Of a stretch of 64,000 nucleotides of DNA, positions 24,114 through 32,828 are shown piece after piece. The notes below the pieces were generated by a model, which ran no database searches, was not told the DNA's origin, and saw nothing but the letters and a program-made list of their open reading frames with translations. Each line of letters opens with the position of its first letter. Positions within the stretch are counted from its first letter, which is position 1. The DNA comes from Emticicia aquatica. GTDB lineage: Bacteria; Bacteroidota; Bacteroidia; Cytophagales; Spirosomataceae. The stretch covers positions 496,001 to 560,000 of the forward strand of contig NZ_CAKLPY010000002.1 of NCBI RefSeq assembly GCF_923079645.1. Reading direction: 5' to 3'. The translations under genes and the position numbers were made by a program.

Positions 24114-26228
24114 ATGGAAGAGAATCAAACAGTAAATGAGAGCGGCAGTAGCCATCATCACCACAACATTGATAAAATTTCTGCTGCTGGATTATTAATT
24201 GCAATGGGGATTATATATGGTGACATTGGAACATCGCCACTCTATGTTTTGAAAGCTATTGCAGGCTCTGAACCAATCAATGAAGAGATTATCTTGGGAG
24301 CGTTATCATGTGTTTTTTGGACGCTCACCATGCAAACAACCATCAAGTATGTCATTCTGACGCTTCGAGCTGATAACCGAGGCGAGGGTGGTATTTTAGC
24401 ACTTTTTGCTCTTGTACGCCGTCATGCCAAATGGCTCACAATCCCCGCCATTATTGGTGCAAGTGCCTTGCTTGCTGACGGAATTATAACCCCTCCTATT
24501 TCTGTTGCCTCTGCCATTGAAGGACTAAGAATTAAATTCCCTGATATTGAGCAAACCACTATTGTTAAAATCGTCATTTTAATTATTTCGCTTTTATTTA
24601 TTGTACAAATATTCGGAACTAAAAAAGTTGGCTACTTATTTGGGCCATTTATGCTCGCATGGTTCTCAATGCTAGCTATTTTAGGTGTTGTTTGGATAGC
24701 CAAAGATTTAACAGTTTTAAAAGCATTAAATCCTTATTATGCATACGAATTATTGGTGCATCATCCTGGCGGGTTCTGGATTTTGGGTTCAGTATTTTTA
24801 TGTACTACAGGGGCAGAAGCTTTGTATTCAGACTTGGGGCATTGCGGCAGAGGAAATATCCGAATTAGCTGGATTTTTGTAAAAATCTGTTTATTGCTAA
24901 ATTATTTCGGGCAAGGTGTTTATGTAATGGGGCTTAACGGTCAAATGCTTGGTGACAGAAATCCATTTTATAATTTAATGCCTGAATGGTTTCTTCCGTT
25001 TGGTATTTTCATTGCAACTTCGGCAGCAATTATTGCCAGCCAAGCCTTGATAAGCGGGTCTTTCACTTTGATTTCTGAAGCGATTCGCCTTAACTTTTGG
25101 CCTAAAATAAAAGTTAATTATCCATCAGACCAAAAAGGGCAAATTTATGTGCCAAGTATCAATATTTTACTTTGGATTGGTTGTGTGAGTGTCGTACTTT
25201 ATTTTAGTAAAATTGCGGGAGAAATGACCGAAAAAAATATTGCTGATGCTCTCGCTTTGAATAAAAATCTAGATTTAGCTGTTTTAACAAAATCATCCGA
25301 AGTTTTACTTTCATCAGCCATGGAAGCAGCTTATGGCTTGGCAATAACGATGACCATGATTATGACTACCACGCTCATGGCTTATTATCTTTATGCTAAG
25401 AAATTTAACCTGTGGGGAATAATCTTATTCATAACTATTTATTTTGGTATCGAAGGTGCTTTCTTGATTGCAAATCTTCAAAAATTCCCGCATGGTGGTT
25501 ATGTTTCATTGATAATAGCGGGTATCATTGCTTTAGTAATGTATATCTGGATTCGTGCATTCAAAATTAAAACACGAATGACCGAGTATGAAAAATTAGA
25601 TAAATACACCGAATCTCTGAAAGAACTAAGTGCCGATATTACTGTTCCGAAATATGCTACTCACTTGGTATTTTTGAGCAATGCGGGTCGTGCTTCTGAA
25701 ATTGAAAACAAGATTATTTATTCAATTTTTCAAAAACGCCCTAAACGTGCCGATGTTTATTGGTTTGTTCACGTTGATACCGTTGACGACCCATATACAA
25801 TGGAATATAAAGTAATGACAGTTGCTGATGATGATGTTTACAAAGTAAACTTCCGATTGGGTTTCCGTGTTCCAAACAAAATAAATCTTTATTTTAGAAG
25901 GGTTTTAGAAGACATGGTAAAATGCGGCGAAGTTGATATTCGTAGCCGTTATGAGTCTTTAAATAAACATAATGTTATTGGTGATTTCCGTTTTGTTGTT
26001 CTCGAAAGATTCTTATCTTATGAGAACGAACTTCCATTCTGGGAAGGTTTAGTAATGAGAGCTTATTTCTTTATCAAACAATACACCCCATCGGAAGATA
26101 AGTGGTTTGGCCTTGATAGCAGTGCAGTTAAGGTTGAAAAAGTACCTTTTGTCATCAAAGCCATCGAAAATATTAATCTCAAACGCATTCCATGGACAGC
26201 AAATGGCAGTTCAAATGGCGGTCATTAA
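24114..26228 (+). CDS. kup: Kup-type low-affinity potassium transporter
   Basis: 704 residues. Twelve transmembrane helices lie in residues 25-470, with the family motif MGIIYGDIGTSPLYVLKAI near the N-terminus, GEGGILALFALVRR and DLGHCGRGNIRISWIFVK. The C-terminal third is the cytoplasmic KUP domain ending in RxPKRADVYWFVHV-like and FVVLERFLSYENELPFWEG segments. It imports potassium with protons. The short N-terminal tail is histidine-rich (four His in a row near residue 15). It has its own terminator; no partner gene. Confidence 0.96.
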   Translation: MEENQTVNESGSSHHHHNIDKISAAGLLIAMGIIYGDIGTSPLYVLKAIAGSEPINEEIILGALSCVFWTLTMQTTIKYVILTLRADNRGEGGILALFALVRRHAKWLTIPAIIGASALLADGIITPPISVASAIEGLRIKFPDIEQTTIVKIVILIISLLFIVQIFGTKKVGYLFGPFMLAWFSMLAILGVVWIAKDLTVLKALNPYYAYELLVHHPGGFWILGSVFLCTTGAEALYSDLGHCGRGNIRISWIFVKICLLLNYFGQGVYVMGLNGQMLGDRNPFYNLMPEWFLPFGIFIATSAAIIASQALISGSFTLISEAIRLNFWPKIKVNYPSDQKGQIYVPSINILLWIGCVSVVLYFSKIAGEMTEKNIADALALNKNLDLAVLTKSSEVLLSSAMEAAYGLAITMTMIMTTTLMAYYLYAKKFNLWGIILFITIYFGIEGAFLIANLQKFPHGGYVSLIIAGIIALVMYIWIRAFKIKTRMTEYEKLDKYTESLKELSADITVPKYATHLVFLSNAGRASEIENKIIYSIFQKRPKRADVYWFVHVDTVDDPYTMEYKVMTVADDDVYKVNFRLGFRVPNKINLYFRRVLEDMVKCGEVDIRSRYESLNKHNVIGDFRFVVLERFLSYENELPFWEGLVMRAYFFIKQYTPSEDKWFGLDSSAVKVEKVPFVIKAIENINLKRIPWTANGSSNGGH

Positions 26229-26246
26229 TCAAAAGAAAATCTAATC

Positions 26247-26287
26247 AGCACACAGGTGGTTCGTTTGCCATTTGTGTGCTATTTTTT
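26247..26287 (+). terminator. Terminator of kup
   Basis: AGCACACA (26247-26254) pairs with TGTGTGCT (26273-26280), then ATTTTTT. Confidence 0.85.
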
Positions 26288-26299
26288 AAATAATCATTC

Positions 26300-27367
26300 A
26301 TGAAAAAAATATTAATTACAGGAGGAGCAGGATTTGTTGGCTCAGCACTTGCTATTTCTCTAAAAACGAATTATCCGTCTTACGAAATTTATTGCCTTGA
26401 TAACTTACGCCGAAAAGGTTCTGAACTAAATGTTGCTCGTTTGGGCAAAGCAGGCATAAATTTCATTCATGGAGATATTCGTAGTAAAGAAGATTTTGAT
26501 GCACTACCAATAGTTGACACCGTCATTGAAGCATCAGCCGAACCATCGGTTTTGGCAGGTATTAATGGCGGAACACCCGATTATCTTATCAATACTAATT
26601 TATTCGGAACTGTCAACTGTCTCAACTATGCAGTAAAATGCAACGCTCAGTTTATTTTTCTTTCAACTAGCCGTGTCTATCCAATCAAAACAATCGAAAC
26701 ACTAGATTTTGAGGAACAAGATACTCGGTTTGTTTTGACAGACAACCAAAAAACAAGAGGTGTTTCTTCAAAGGGTATTGCGGAAGATTTTCCTTTGGAT
26801 GGTGTTCGTTCGCTTTATGGAACAACCAAATTGGCTTCTGAATTAATCATTCAAGAATACAATGAGTTCTATAAATTAAAGACTGTTATCAATCGTTGTG
26901 GTGTATTGACAGGCCCTTGGCAAATGGGCAAAGTTGACCAAGGTGTAATGGTTCTTTGGATTGCAAAACACTTTTTTGAGCAAAAATTGGCCTACATTGG
27001 TTACGGTGGTGAAGGCAAACAGACGCGTGATATTTTGCATATCAATGACCTTTATCGTTTGATTGATTGGCAATTACACAATTTTGATAAAGTAAATGGT
27101 GAAATATTGAATGCTGGCGGAGGTGTAGATGTAAGCGTTTCATTGCAAGAATTAACTGATATTTGCCAAAAAGTGACAGGAAAAACAATACCAATTAATA
27201 AAGTCAAAGAAAATCGCCCTGCTGATATTCGTTTGTATATCACAGATAATTCAAAAGTAACAGCTCTAACGGGCTGGAAACCAGAAATTGGTGTTGAACA
27301 AATCGTGAAAGACATTACAGATTGGATTACTGAAAACCGAGCTGATTTAGAACCGATTTTGAAATAA
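26300..27367 (+). CDS. NAD-dependent sugar-nucleotide epimerase (CDP-paratose 2-epimerase-like)
   Basis: 355 residues, extended short-chain dehydrogenase fold: ITGGAGFVGSALA (Rossmann GxxGxxG), DNLRRKGSELNVARL, which is typical for the CDP-paratose/CDP-tyvelose epimerase branch, FLSTSRVYP for the catalytic Ser/Thr, and YGTTK for the Tyr-x3-Lys pair. C-terminal TRDILHINDLYRL and NAGGG are also family-like. It acts on a nucleotide sugar for surface polysaccharide; the exact substrate is unproven, since no other polysaccharide genes lie nearby. Confidence 0.85.
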   Translation: MKKILITGGAGFVGSALAISLKTNYPSYEIYCLDNLRRKGSELNVARLGKAGINFIHGDIRSKEDFDALPIVDTVIEASAEPSVLAGINGGTPDYLINTNLFGTVNCLNYAVKCNAQFIFLSTSRVYPIKTIETLDFEEQDTRFVLTDNQKTRGVSSKGIAEDFPLDGVRSLYGTTKLASELIIQEYNEFYKLKTVINRCGVLTGPWQMGKVDQGVMVLWIAKHFFEQKLAYIGYGGEGKQTRDILHINDLYRLIDWQLHNFDKVNGEILNAGGGVDVSVSLQELTDICQKVTGKTIPINKVKENRPADIRLYITDNSKVTALTGWKPEIGVEQIVKDITDWITENRADLEPILK

Positions 27368-27398
27368 AATAACTTCGGCGTTTCTGCTTGATTTATTT

Positions 27399-27448
27399 AA
27401 AAAGTGCCACGTTTCACTAACTAACATAGTATAACGTGGCACTTTTTT
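27399..27448. terminator. Bidirectional terminator between epimerase gene and hemE
   Basis: AAAAAGTGCCACGTT (27399-27413) and AACGTGGCACTTTTTT (27433-27448) form a 15-bp stem with A/T runs on both sides, between convergent genes. Confidence 0.9.
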
Positions 27449-27485
27449 ATTTCTAATATTTTAGAAATAACGACTAGAAAACTGC

Positions 27486-28511
27486 TTAAATCGTATAATT
27501 TTTTACTGCCTCAATGAAACATTTCACTTTCTCAGGGTCAGTATCTGGATATACACCATGACCAAGATTTGCGATATATTTTTGTCCGCCAAAATTCTTA
27601 ATCATTTTTTTAGTTTGTTTTTCTATCTCTTTGAAAGAACCATACAATACACAAGGGTCGAGATTTCCTTGTAATGTTTTGTGCGGAATCATTCGGCGAG
27701 ACTCGCTAATATCCATATTCCAATCCAAGCCAATCACTTCACATTTCAGGTTTGACATTTCTTTACGAGCAAAAAATGCACCTTTCGCAAAAATTGTTAC
27801 GGGAACTTCGTTTATCGCATCACAGATTTGAGCAATATAAGGCAACGAAAATTTACGATATTGGTCTGGAGAAAGAATTCCAGCCCAAGAATCAAAAATT
27901 TGAACTAAATCAGCTCCGTGTTTAACTTGAGCTTTAAGGTAAGCAATCGTTGTATCGGTAATTTTTTGAAGCAACAAATGAGCTAATTCAGGGTCTGAAT
28001 AGAGCATTTTTTTTGCAACAGAAAAGGTTTTCGAGCCTTTTCCCTCAACCATATAACAAAAAATTGTAAACGGAGCTCCTGCAAAACCAATCAATGGTAC
28101 TTTTCCGTCTAATTCTTTCTTTACAATATCAATGGCTTTCAAAACATACGATAATTCTTTTTCAGGATTCGCTATTCTCAAAACATCAATATCTTTTTTG
28201 GTTTGAATAACTTTCGGGAAAATCGGTCCTTTTGCCTCTAACATTTCATAAGGCAAACCCATTGCTTCTGGAACTACCAAAATATCAGAGAAAATAATTG
28301 CTGCATCAGTTCCTAAAATATCAACAGGTTGAATTGTTACCTCAGCTGCCAATTCGGGCGTTGTGGCTAATTTTATAAAACTTCCAGCTTTTTCTCTTAC
28401 AGCCCTGTATTCTGGTAAAATACGCCCTGCCTGACGCATCATCCAAACGGGAACTCTCTCAACACGCTCGCCCTTGGCGGCACGTATTATCAAATCATTT
28501 TTCAATTTCAT
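27486..28511 (-). CDS. hemE: Uroporphyrinogen decarboxylase
   Basis: 341 residues from the ATG at 28511, which gives the usual [36 protein letters not shown] start; an in-frame start at 28541 adds ten atypical residues. WMMRQAGR with its arginines, [27 protein letters not shown] and GLDWNMDI are signature regions. It decarboxylates uroporphyrinogen III to coproporphyrinogen III in heme synthesis. The final [13 protein letters not shown] is conserved. No other hem genes are adjacent. Confidence 0.96.
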   Translation of the reverse strand: MKLKNDLIIRAAKGERVERVPVWMMRQAGRILPEYRAVREKAGSFIKLATTPELAAEVTIQPVDILGTDAAIIFSDILVVPEAMGLPYEMLEAKGPIFPKVIQTKKDIDVLRIANPEKELSYVLKAIDIVKKELDGKVPLIGFAGAPFTIFCYMVEGKGSKTFSVAKKMLYSDPELAHLLLQKITDTTIAYLKAQVKHGADLVQIFDSWAGILSPDQYRKFSLPYIAQICDAINEVPVTIFAKGAFFARKEMSNLKCEVIGLDWNMDISESRRMIPHKTLQGNLDPCVLYGSFKEIEKQTKKMIKNFGGQKYIANLGHGVYPDTDPEKVKCFIEAVKNYTI

Positions 28512-28613
28512 GTTACAAAGATATAGCTCAACGTATTCCATTACTAAATTTAGTTACGGAATTTTATTAAAAATGGTTTTAAAAATACGCTTTTGTTAAA
28601 GCATTTACCACAA

Positions 28614-28645
28614 AAAAGTCACCTAGTAAATAATAGGTGACTTTT
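28614..28645 (-). terminator. Terminator of the thioredoxin gene
   Basis: AAAAGTCACCTA (28614-28625) pairs with TAGGTGACTTTT (28634-28645), a 12-bp stem with a T run on the minus strand. Confidence 0.88.
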
Positions 28646-28684
28646 AATATCGAGAATTAACTCAAAAACCTTTTGCGGATAATA

Positions 28685-29161
28685 TTAAAGCATTGCGGTT
28701 GTACTTTTGGGAGTAACAAAACGTTTTCCTTTCTGATTTTGATTTCTCTCTAACTCATTCTTTAAATAATCTGCTGGAAAAAAACCTTTATATCGGTTCA
28801 CAAATTTATTTTTAGAATCCAGTAAAACTAATGTTGGATAAGCATCAACCGCAAAACGGTCAGCAATTGCCATTCCATCAAATGTATCAATATCAACTTT
28901 ATATACCATAAAGTTTGAATTCAAATATGTTGCTAAATTAGGATTTGTAAAGGTTTCACTCTCCAATTTTTTACAAGGGCCACACCAACTTGCCCAAAAA
29001 TCGAGCATAATTGGTTTTTTTAATTTTTTGGCTTCCCTTAAAAAATCATCATAACTACCCTTATAAAATTTCACTTGGTTTTGGGAAGATTCATTTACAC
29101 TCGTATATGATGCAAATGCTAAAAATGTAATTCCCAATAATAACATTATTTTAATTTTCAT
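28685..29161 (-). CDS. Exported thioredoxin-family protein
   Basis: 158 residues from the ATG at 29161, where a signal peptide (MKIKIMLLLGITFLAFAS) begins; a start at 29200 would add 13 residues before it. The active site WCGPC is at residues 59-63 within IMLDFWASWCGPCKKLE, followed by DVDTFDG-like VDIDTFDGMAIADRF and the cis-Pro AYPTLVLLD. It resembles DsbD-gamma-like or periplasmic thioredoxins that keep substrates reduced. Monocistronic. Confidence 0.92.
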   Translation of the reverse strand: MKIKIMLLLGITFLAFASYTSVNESSQNQVKFYKGSYDDFLREAKKLKKPIMLDFWASWCGPCKKLESETFTNPNLATYLNSNFMVYKVDIDTFDGMAIADRFAVDAYPTLVLLDSKNKFVNRYKGFFPADYLKNELERNQNQKGKRFVTPKSTTAML

Positions 29162-29290
29162 GGCTTTATATTTTAAAGTTATTGAATAGTATAGAGCCAT
29201 GATACTAAAATGTAGTAAAAGGCAACAACCACTGTATAAACAAATATTAAGCCATTTTTTTTGTTTTATTTTACCTGCTGAAAAAAATGC

Positions 29291-29330
29291 AAAAAGAGGC
29301 AGATTATCTTTCGATAACTGCCTCTTTTTT
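29291..29330 (-). terminator. Terminator of the repeat-protein gene
   Basis: AAAAAGAGGCAG (29291-29302) pairs with CTGCCTCTTTTTT (about 29318-29330), 16 bp past the stop of the repeat protein on the minus strand. Confidence 0.88.
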
Positions 29331-29345
29331 AGAAAACAATTTTGA

Positions 29346-31538
29346 TTAATACTCTACATTTAGGGCTTTCAAAGTCTCAAGATTCAAATTCCCCTGTGGC
29401 AAATTACTGTCTTTTTGGAATTTAATAATTGCGGCATTCGTACGTGGGCCTAAAACATTATCGTCAGGGCCTGGGTCATATCCTTTCGCTCTTAACGCTT
29501 TTTGAATGGCACGAACAGTGGCTGATGTGATTTTATTTCCACAAAGAATTTCAACCCAGTCAGCATAAGTTCCACTACTTGACATTGAAGTTGTAGTATA
29601 TGTAGCAAATTCTGCTGGAATTTCTTTCTCAGTAACTGTCGCTGGAGTTTTCACGACGGTTTTAGTAATGGTACGATATTCTGCTGGAATTTCTTTCTCG
29701 GTAGTTCCTGCCGCTGAAGCAACAATTTGTTTTGAAACAGTTTTGAATTCACCTGGAATAACAACTTCACGCGTTTGTGGCTGACCATCAACCAAATGTT
29801 TTGTAATAGTACGGTATTCTGCTGGTACGTCTATTTCTCTTACTTGTGGGCCGCAGCCACCATTTCCTGCAACAATACCATTGCCAGTTGTAGAGTTTGA
29901 GCCATCAGCACAAGCATATTTTGTACGATTAGCAAACACAGCTGGAACTACGATTTCACGAGTTGTAGCAGGTGCAACTAAAACTTGTTTTGAGCGAGTA
30001 GCAAATACTGCTGGAACTTCAAACTCTTTGACCTGAGCCGCTTGGGCTACAATCTGTTTTGAAATTGTTTCAAATTGAGCTGGTACAGGTACTTCTTTGG
30101 TTTGTGGACCACGAGCTACAACTTGCTTGGTGATTGTTTCAAATTGAGCTGGTACTTCAATTTCTTTGTACTGAGCAGGAGCAGCAATTACTGTTTTGGT
30201 AACTGTAGCATATTGAGCAGTAGCCGAACCTCCTTTAAATGCCTGTGCAGCTGTTAGGCTTGCTCCTGCAGGCTCATAACCATCTAGTACTTGTTTGGTG
30301 ATTGTTGTATATTGAGCCGATACCTGTGTTTCTCTAACAGTAGCTGGTTGAGCAACAATTTGTTTGGTAATCACTGCTGTTTGAGCAGGAGTAATTGTTT
30401 CTTTAACAGTTGCTGGTGTTTTTAAAATTTGTTTCGATACTAATTTATATTCGGCTGGAATTTCAACCAAGCATAATTGCAAACAATCATCTGGATTCGC
30501 ACTCAAACATGAAGGGTCTAGTTTGCGTTTTTCATATTTGGTATAAGATTCACGAATCTTAACTTTCTCCGTAACAGTTTCATAAATTGCTGGTGTTACG
30601 AGTAATGTTTTTACTGGCTCTTTTATAATGACAGTTTCGGTTACGGTTTTATAGGTTGCTGGTACAATCTCAAATTGTTTTCCACCTTCTTTTGTCAAGA
30701 ATTGTTCTGTAACTGTTTTATATTTTGGGCGTTGTCCTGCTACAACTGCTGGAGCGGCTTCACGAATCAACACTTGCTCGGATACTGTTTTGAACTGAGC
30801 TGGTACTATTTCGTAACGTTTATATGCAGGACGAACTTCTACTTTTTCTTGAACAGTCTTAAATTCTACGTTATTATCAACCACCAAATTATTGTATGCT
30901 GGTTTCACGATAAATTGCTCCGTAATAGTTTTATAAACCGCAGGAATAACTTCATAACGTTTTGAGGCTTCTTTAATCATTACTTGCTCAGTTTCGGTTT
31001 TGAATTGAGCAGGAATAACTTCTAGTTTTTTGTAGCCTTCTCGAACCAAAACCTTTTCGATAGAAGCTTTAAAACAAGGGTCATTTAAGTCAATTTTAGC
31101 ACCTTTTGCTCCATTTGTAGCAGTTTGATTACAACCAACAACCTCGTAGCGTTTGTAAGCTGGACGGGTTTCAACTTGCTCACTAACAGTCTTGTATGAA
31201 CCCGAACCTGCAATTATTTCAGTCCTTTTAGCTGGTTCTTTTATCAATACTTGTTCTGTTACAGTCTTATATGCAGAAGCCGACGATTGTACAACTTTAC
31301 TGCCTTCTTTTACTAAAACTTGCTCAGTTGTAGTACCCAATTGAGGAGTAGAAACGGTCAAAATCTTACCACCTTCTTTAGAAACATACTGCTCGGTTCG
31401 GGTTGTGAACTGGGCGGGTTTTAAGCATTTTGCGTAGCACTTACCAGGTACTGCATTAGGTGGCAAATCGCTCTGAGCTATTGATAACCCATACGAAAAC
31501 ACCACTGCCGACAGCGTCAAAAAGGAGTTCTTTACCAT
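29346..31538 (-). CDS. Exported tandem-repeat protein with C-terminal peptidoglycan-binding domain
   Basis: 730 residues from the ATG at 31538, where a signal peptide (VKNSFLTLSAVVFSYGLSIAQ) starts; the frame runs open to 31625. After a short Cys-containing N-terminus come about 23 repeats of roughly 23 residues. Units 1-12 follow [YF]KT(V)(T/S)EQ-V-(L)-(I)-(K/R)-E/P-x2-K-R-x-E-V-x-P-A; units 13-23 follow (I/V)-(T/S)-K-Q-(I/V)-V-x2-P-A-x-x-x-E-x2-V-P-A. Longer, Cys-bearing insertions interrupt units 4, 12 and 20. The last 65 residues (about 29346-29540) are a PG_binding_1 domain (TVRAIQKALRAKGYDPGPDD, then FQKDSN). The protein is probably periplasmic or cell-wall-attached; its function is not known to me. 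It is monocistronic. Confidence 0.88.
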   Translation of the reverse strand: MVKNSFLTLSAVVFSYGLSIAQSDLPPNAVPGKCYAKCLKPAQFTTRTEQYVSKEGGKILTVSTPQLGTTTEQVLVKEGSKVVQSSASAYKTVTEQVLIKEPAKRTEIIAGSGSYKTVSEQVETRPAYKRYEVVGCNQTATNGAKGAKIDLNDPCFKASIEKVLVREGYKKLEVIPAQFKTETEQVMIKEASKRYEVIPAVYKTITEQFIVKPAYNNLVVDNNVEFKTVQEKVEVRPAYKRYEIVPAQFKTVSEQVLIREAAPAVVAGQRPKYKTVTEQFLTKEGGKQFEIVPATYKTVTETVIIKEPVKTLLVTPAIYETVTEKVKIRESYTKYEKRKLDPSCLSANPDDCLQLCLVEIPAEYKLVSKQILKTPATVKETITPAQTAVITKQIVAQPATVRETQVSAQYTTITKQVLDGYEPAGASLTAAQAFKGGSATAQYATVTKTVIAAPAQYKEIEVPAQFETITKQVVARGPQTKEVPVPAQFETISKQIVAQAAQVKEFEVPAVFATRSKQVLVAPATTREIVVPAVFANRTKYACADGSNSTTGNGIVAGNGGCGPQVREIDVPAEYRTITKHLVDGQPQTREVVIPGEFKTVSKQIVASAAGTTEKEIPAEYRTITKTVVKTPATVTEKEIPAEFATYTTTSMSSSGTYADWVEILCGNKITSATVRAIQKALRAKGYDPGPDDNVLGPRTNAAIIKFQKDSNLPQGNLNLETLKALNVEY
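29550..31410 (-). repeat. Array of about 23 coding repeats, period about 69 bp
   Basis: DNA-level reflection of the 23-residue units in the repeat protein. On the plus strand the array shows recurring words such as TTCTGCTGGAAT, TTGTTTGG and CTGAGCTGGTAC. It is coding in one frame throughout, so it is not a CRISPR or satellite. The units have diverged to two classes, an old duplication history. Confidence 0.8.
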
Positions 31539-31977
31539 TTGTTTTTGAGGTTTAAATAAATTCACTCTTATATAAAATTCTTTTTTTACATACTTCAAGG
31601 AGATTTTACAACTCTCCTGCACCACAGTTGCTGCTAATACCTAATATTTACTCACAACAAAGCCATCATCTATGATTCAGACGCTATTCAATATTACAAG
31701 TAACACTACAAGATGAGGGTTCTATAAGGTTTTCAACAAATCATACAAACACTAAAATAATTCAAAATACTTTTGTGAAAAATTTAATGCAAAACAAGTC
31801 CCTAATGAAAGGTAGCTTTTCATGGACTTTTTATAATTAAAAGAAAGACGTTTTTTTCCTGATTAAGCGGCAATAATAAAGATAATATTCTAAAAATTAA
31901 AGGAAAATTAGCACTATTTTTTATAAACCTTAAAATATTAATATAAAATACTTATACTTGACAAACTATTTTTTTCA
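31539..31977. other. Divergent intergenic region with an orphan hairpin
   Basis: About 440 bp without a gene, between the repeat protein (minus) and the DUF2520 gene (plus). It contains a terminator-like hairpin at 31796-31832 and a TAnnTTTG-like TACTTTTG at 31768-31775 on the plus strand. Nothing else is recognised. Confidence 0.65.
31796..31832 (+). terminator. Terminator-like hairpin in a divergent gap
   Basis: AAGTCC-cta-ATGAAA (31796-31810) pairs with TTTCAT-GGACTT (31818-31829), a 12-bp stem with a 3-nt bulge and a GGTAGCT loop, followed by T's. No plus-strand gene ends here, so it may end a small RNA or be a leader structure of the gene at 31978. Confidence 0.5.
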
Positions 31978-32766
31978 ATGAAGGTTTCAATTATAGGTTC
32001 GGGAAATGTTGGCTGGCATTTGGGTATTGCTTTTGAAAATCATCATCATCCCATTTGTGAGGTTTTTAGCAGACAATCAGCGAAAGCAACAAAACTAAGC
32101 TCGATGCTCTATCAAGCAGAAGTTAAAACTGACCTTGACTTTTCGGAAAGTGAAGCTGATTTATTCATTTTATCGGTTGCAGATGATGCGATGGAAGATG
32201 TTTGCTCAAAAATTATTCTTCCAGAAAATGCTATTTTAGCTCATACTTCGGGCAGTAAATCATTAGAAGATTTACAAAAATTGATGCTTATTCACCACGA
32301 CTTGCCTGTAAAGTGTGGTGTTTTTTATCCATTAATGACATTTTCGGCAGGTAAAAAACTTGACCTCAAAACTGTTCCTTTTTGTATTGAAGCAAGTGAT
32401 GAAGAAACAGAGCAAAAACTCGTTGAAATTGCCCAAGAATTAAGTAACATAGTTTACCTCATTAGTTCAGAAGAGCGAAAAGTACTACATGTTGCGGCAG
32501 TTTTTGCTTGTAATTTCACAAATCATTTGCTGGCTTTAGCAAAAGGAATTACTGATAGCGAAGAGTTAGAATTTGACTTATTAAAACCTATTATTTCAGA
32601 AACTTTCAAAAAGGCCTTAGCTGCCGAAGACCCAGCCGATGTACAAACTGGGCCTGCCATCAGAAAAGATAAGTCAATCATTAATCGGCATTTGGATTAT
32701 TTGAAAACTGATGAAAACTTAGTAGAAATTTATGAAGTTTTAACAGAAAGTATTCAGCATTTTTAA
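31978..32766 (+). CDS. Rossmann-like/DUF2520 oxidoreductase-like protein
   Basis: 262 residues. It starts MKVSIIGSGNVGWHLGIAFE (dinucleotide-binding GxGxxG) with a His-rich loop NHHHPICEVFSR after it. The second half is a helical DUF2520 domain similar in layout to ProC (KVLHVAAVFACNFTNHLLALAKGI, then DPADVQTGPAIRKD). It is probably an NAD(P)-dependent enzyme; substrate unknown. Monocistronic, with a shared terminator to the convergent aldolase gene. Confidence 0.9.
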   Translation: MKVSIIGSGNVGWHLGIAFENHHHPICEVFSRQSAKATKLSSMLYQAEVKTDLDFSESEADLFILSVADDAMEDVCSKIILPENAILAHTSGSKSLEDLQKLMLIHHDLPVKCGVFYPLMTFSAGKKLDLKTVPFCIEASDEETEQKLVEIAQELSNIVYLISSEERKVLHVAAVFACNFTNHLLALAKGITDSEELEFDLLKPIISETFKKALAAEDPADVQTGPAIRKDKSIINRHLDYLKTDENLVEIYEVLTESIQHF

Positions 32767-32768
32767 AT

Positions 32769-32806
32769 AAAAAAATCCTGCAAGAATATCAATCTTACAG
32801 GATTTT
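32769..32806. terminator. Bidirectional terminator before the aldolase gene
   Basis: AAAATCCTGcAAGA and TCTTaCAGGATTTT form the stem (about 32772-32806), with A and T runs on both sides, between the convergent DUF2520 and aldolase genes. Confidence 0.88.
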
Positions 32807-32828
32807 CTCAAAAAATATGATTTCAGAA

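Noticed and set aside
24144..24162. The run of histidines near the Kup N-terminus as an engineered tag.
   Set aside because: Only four His in a natural-looking context; nothing else in the window suggests engineered DNA.
29550..31410. A regularly repeated DNA stretch that could suggest a CRISPR or satellite array.
   Set aside because: Units diverge strongly in sequence but keep one reading frame and protein consensus; there are no identical repeats with unique spacers and no cas genes.
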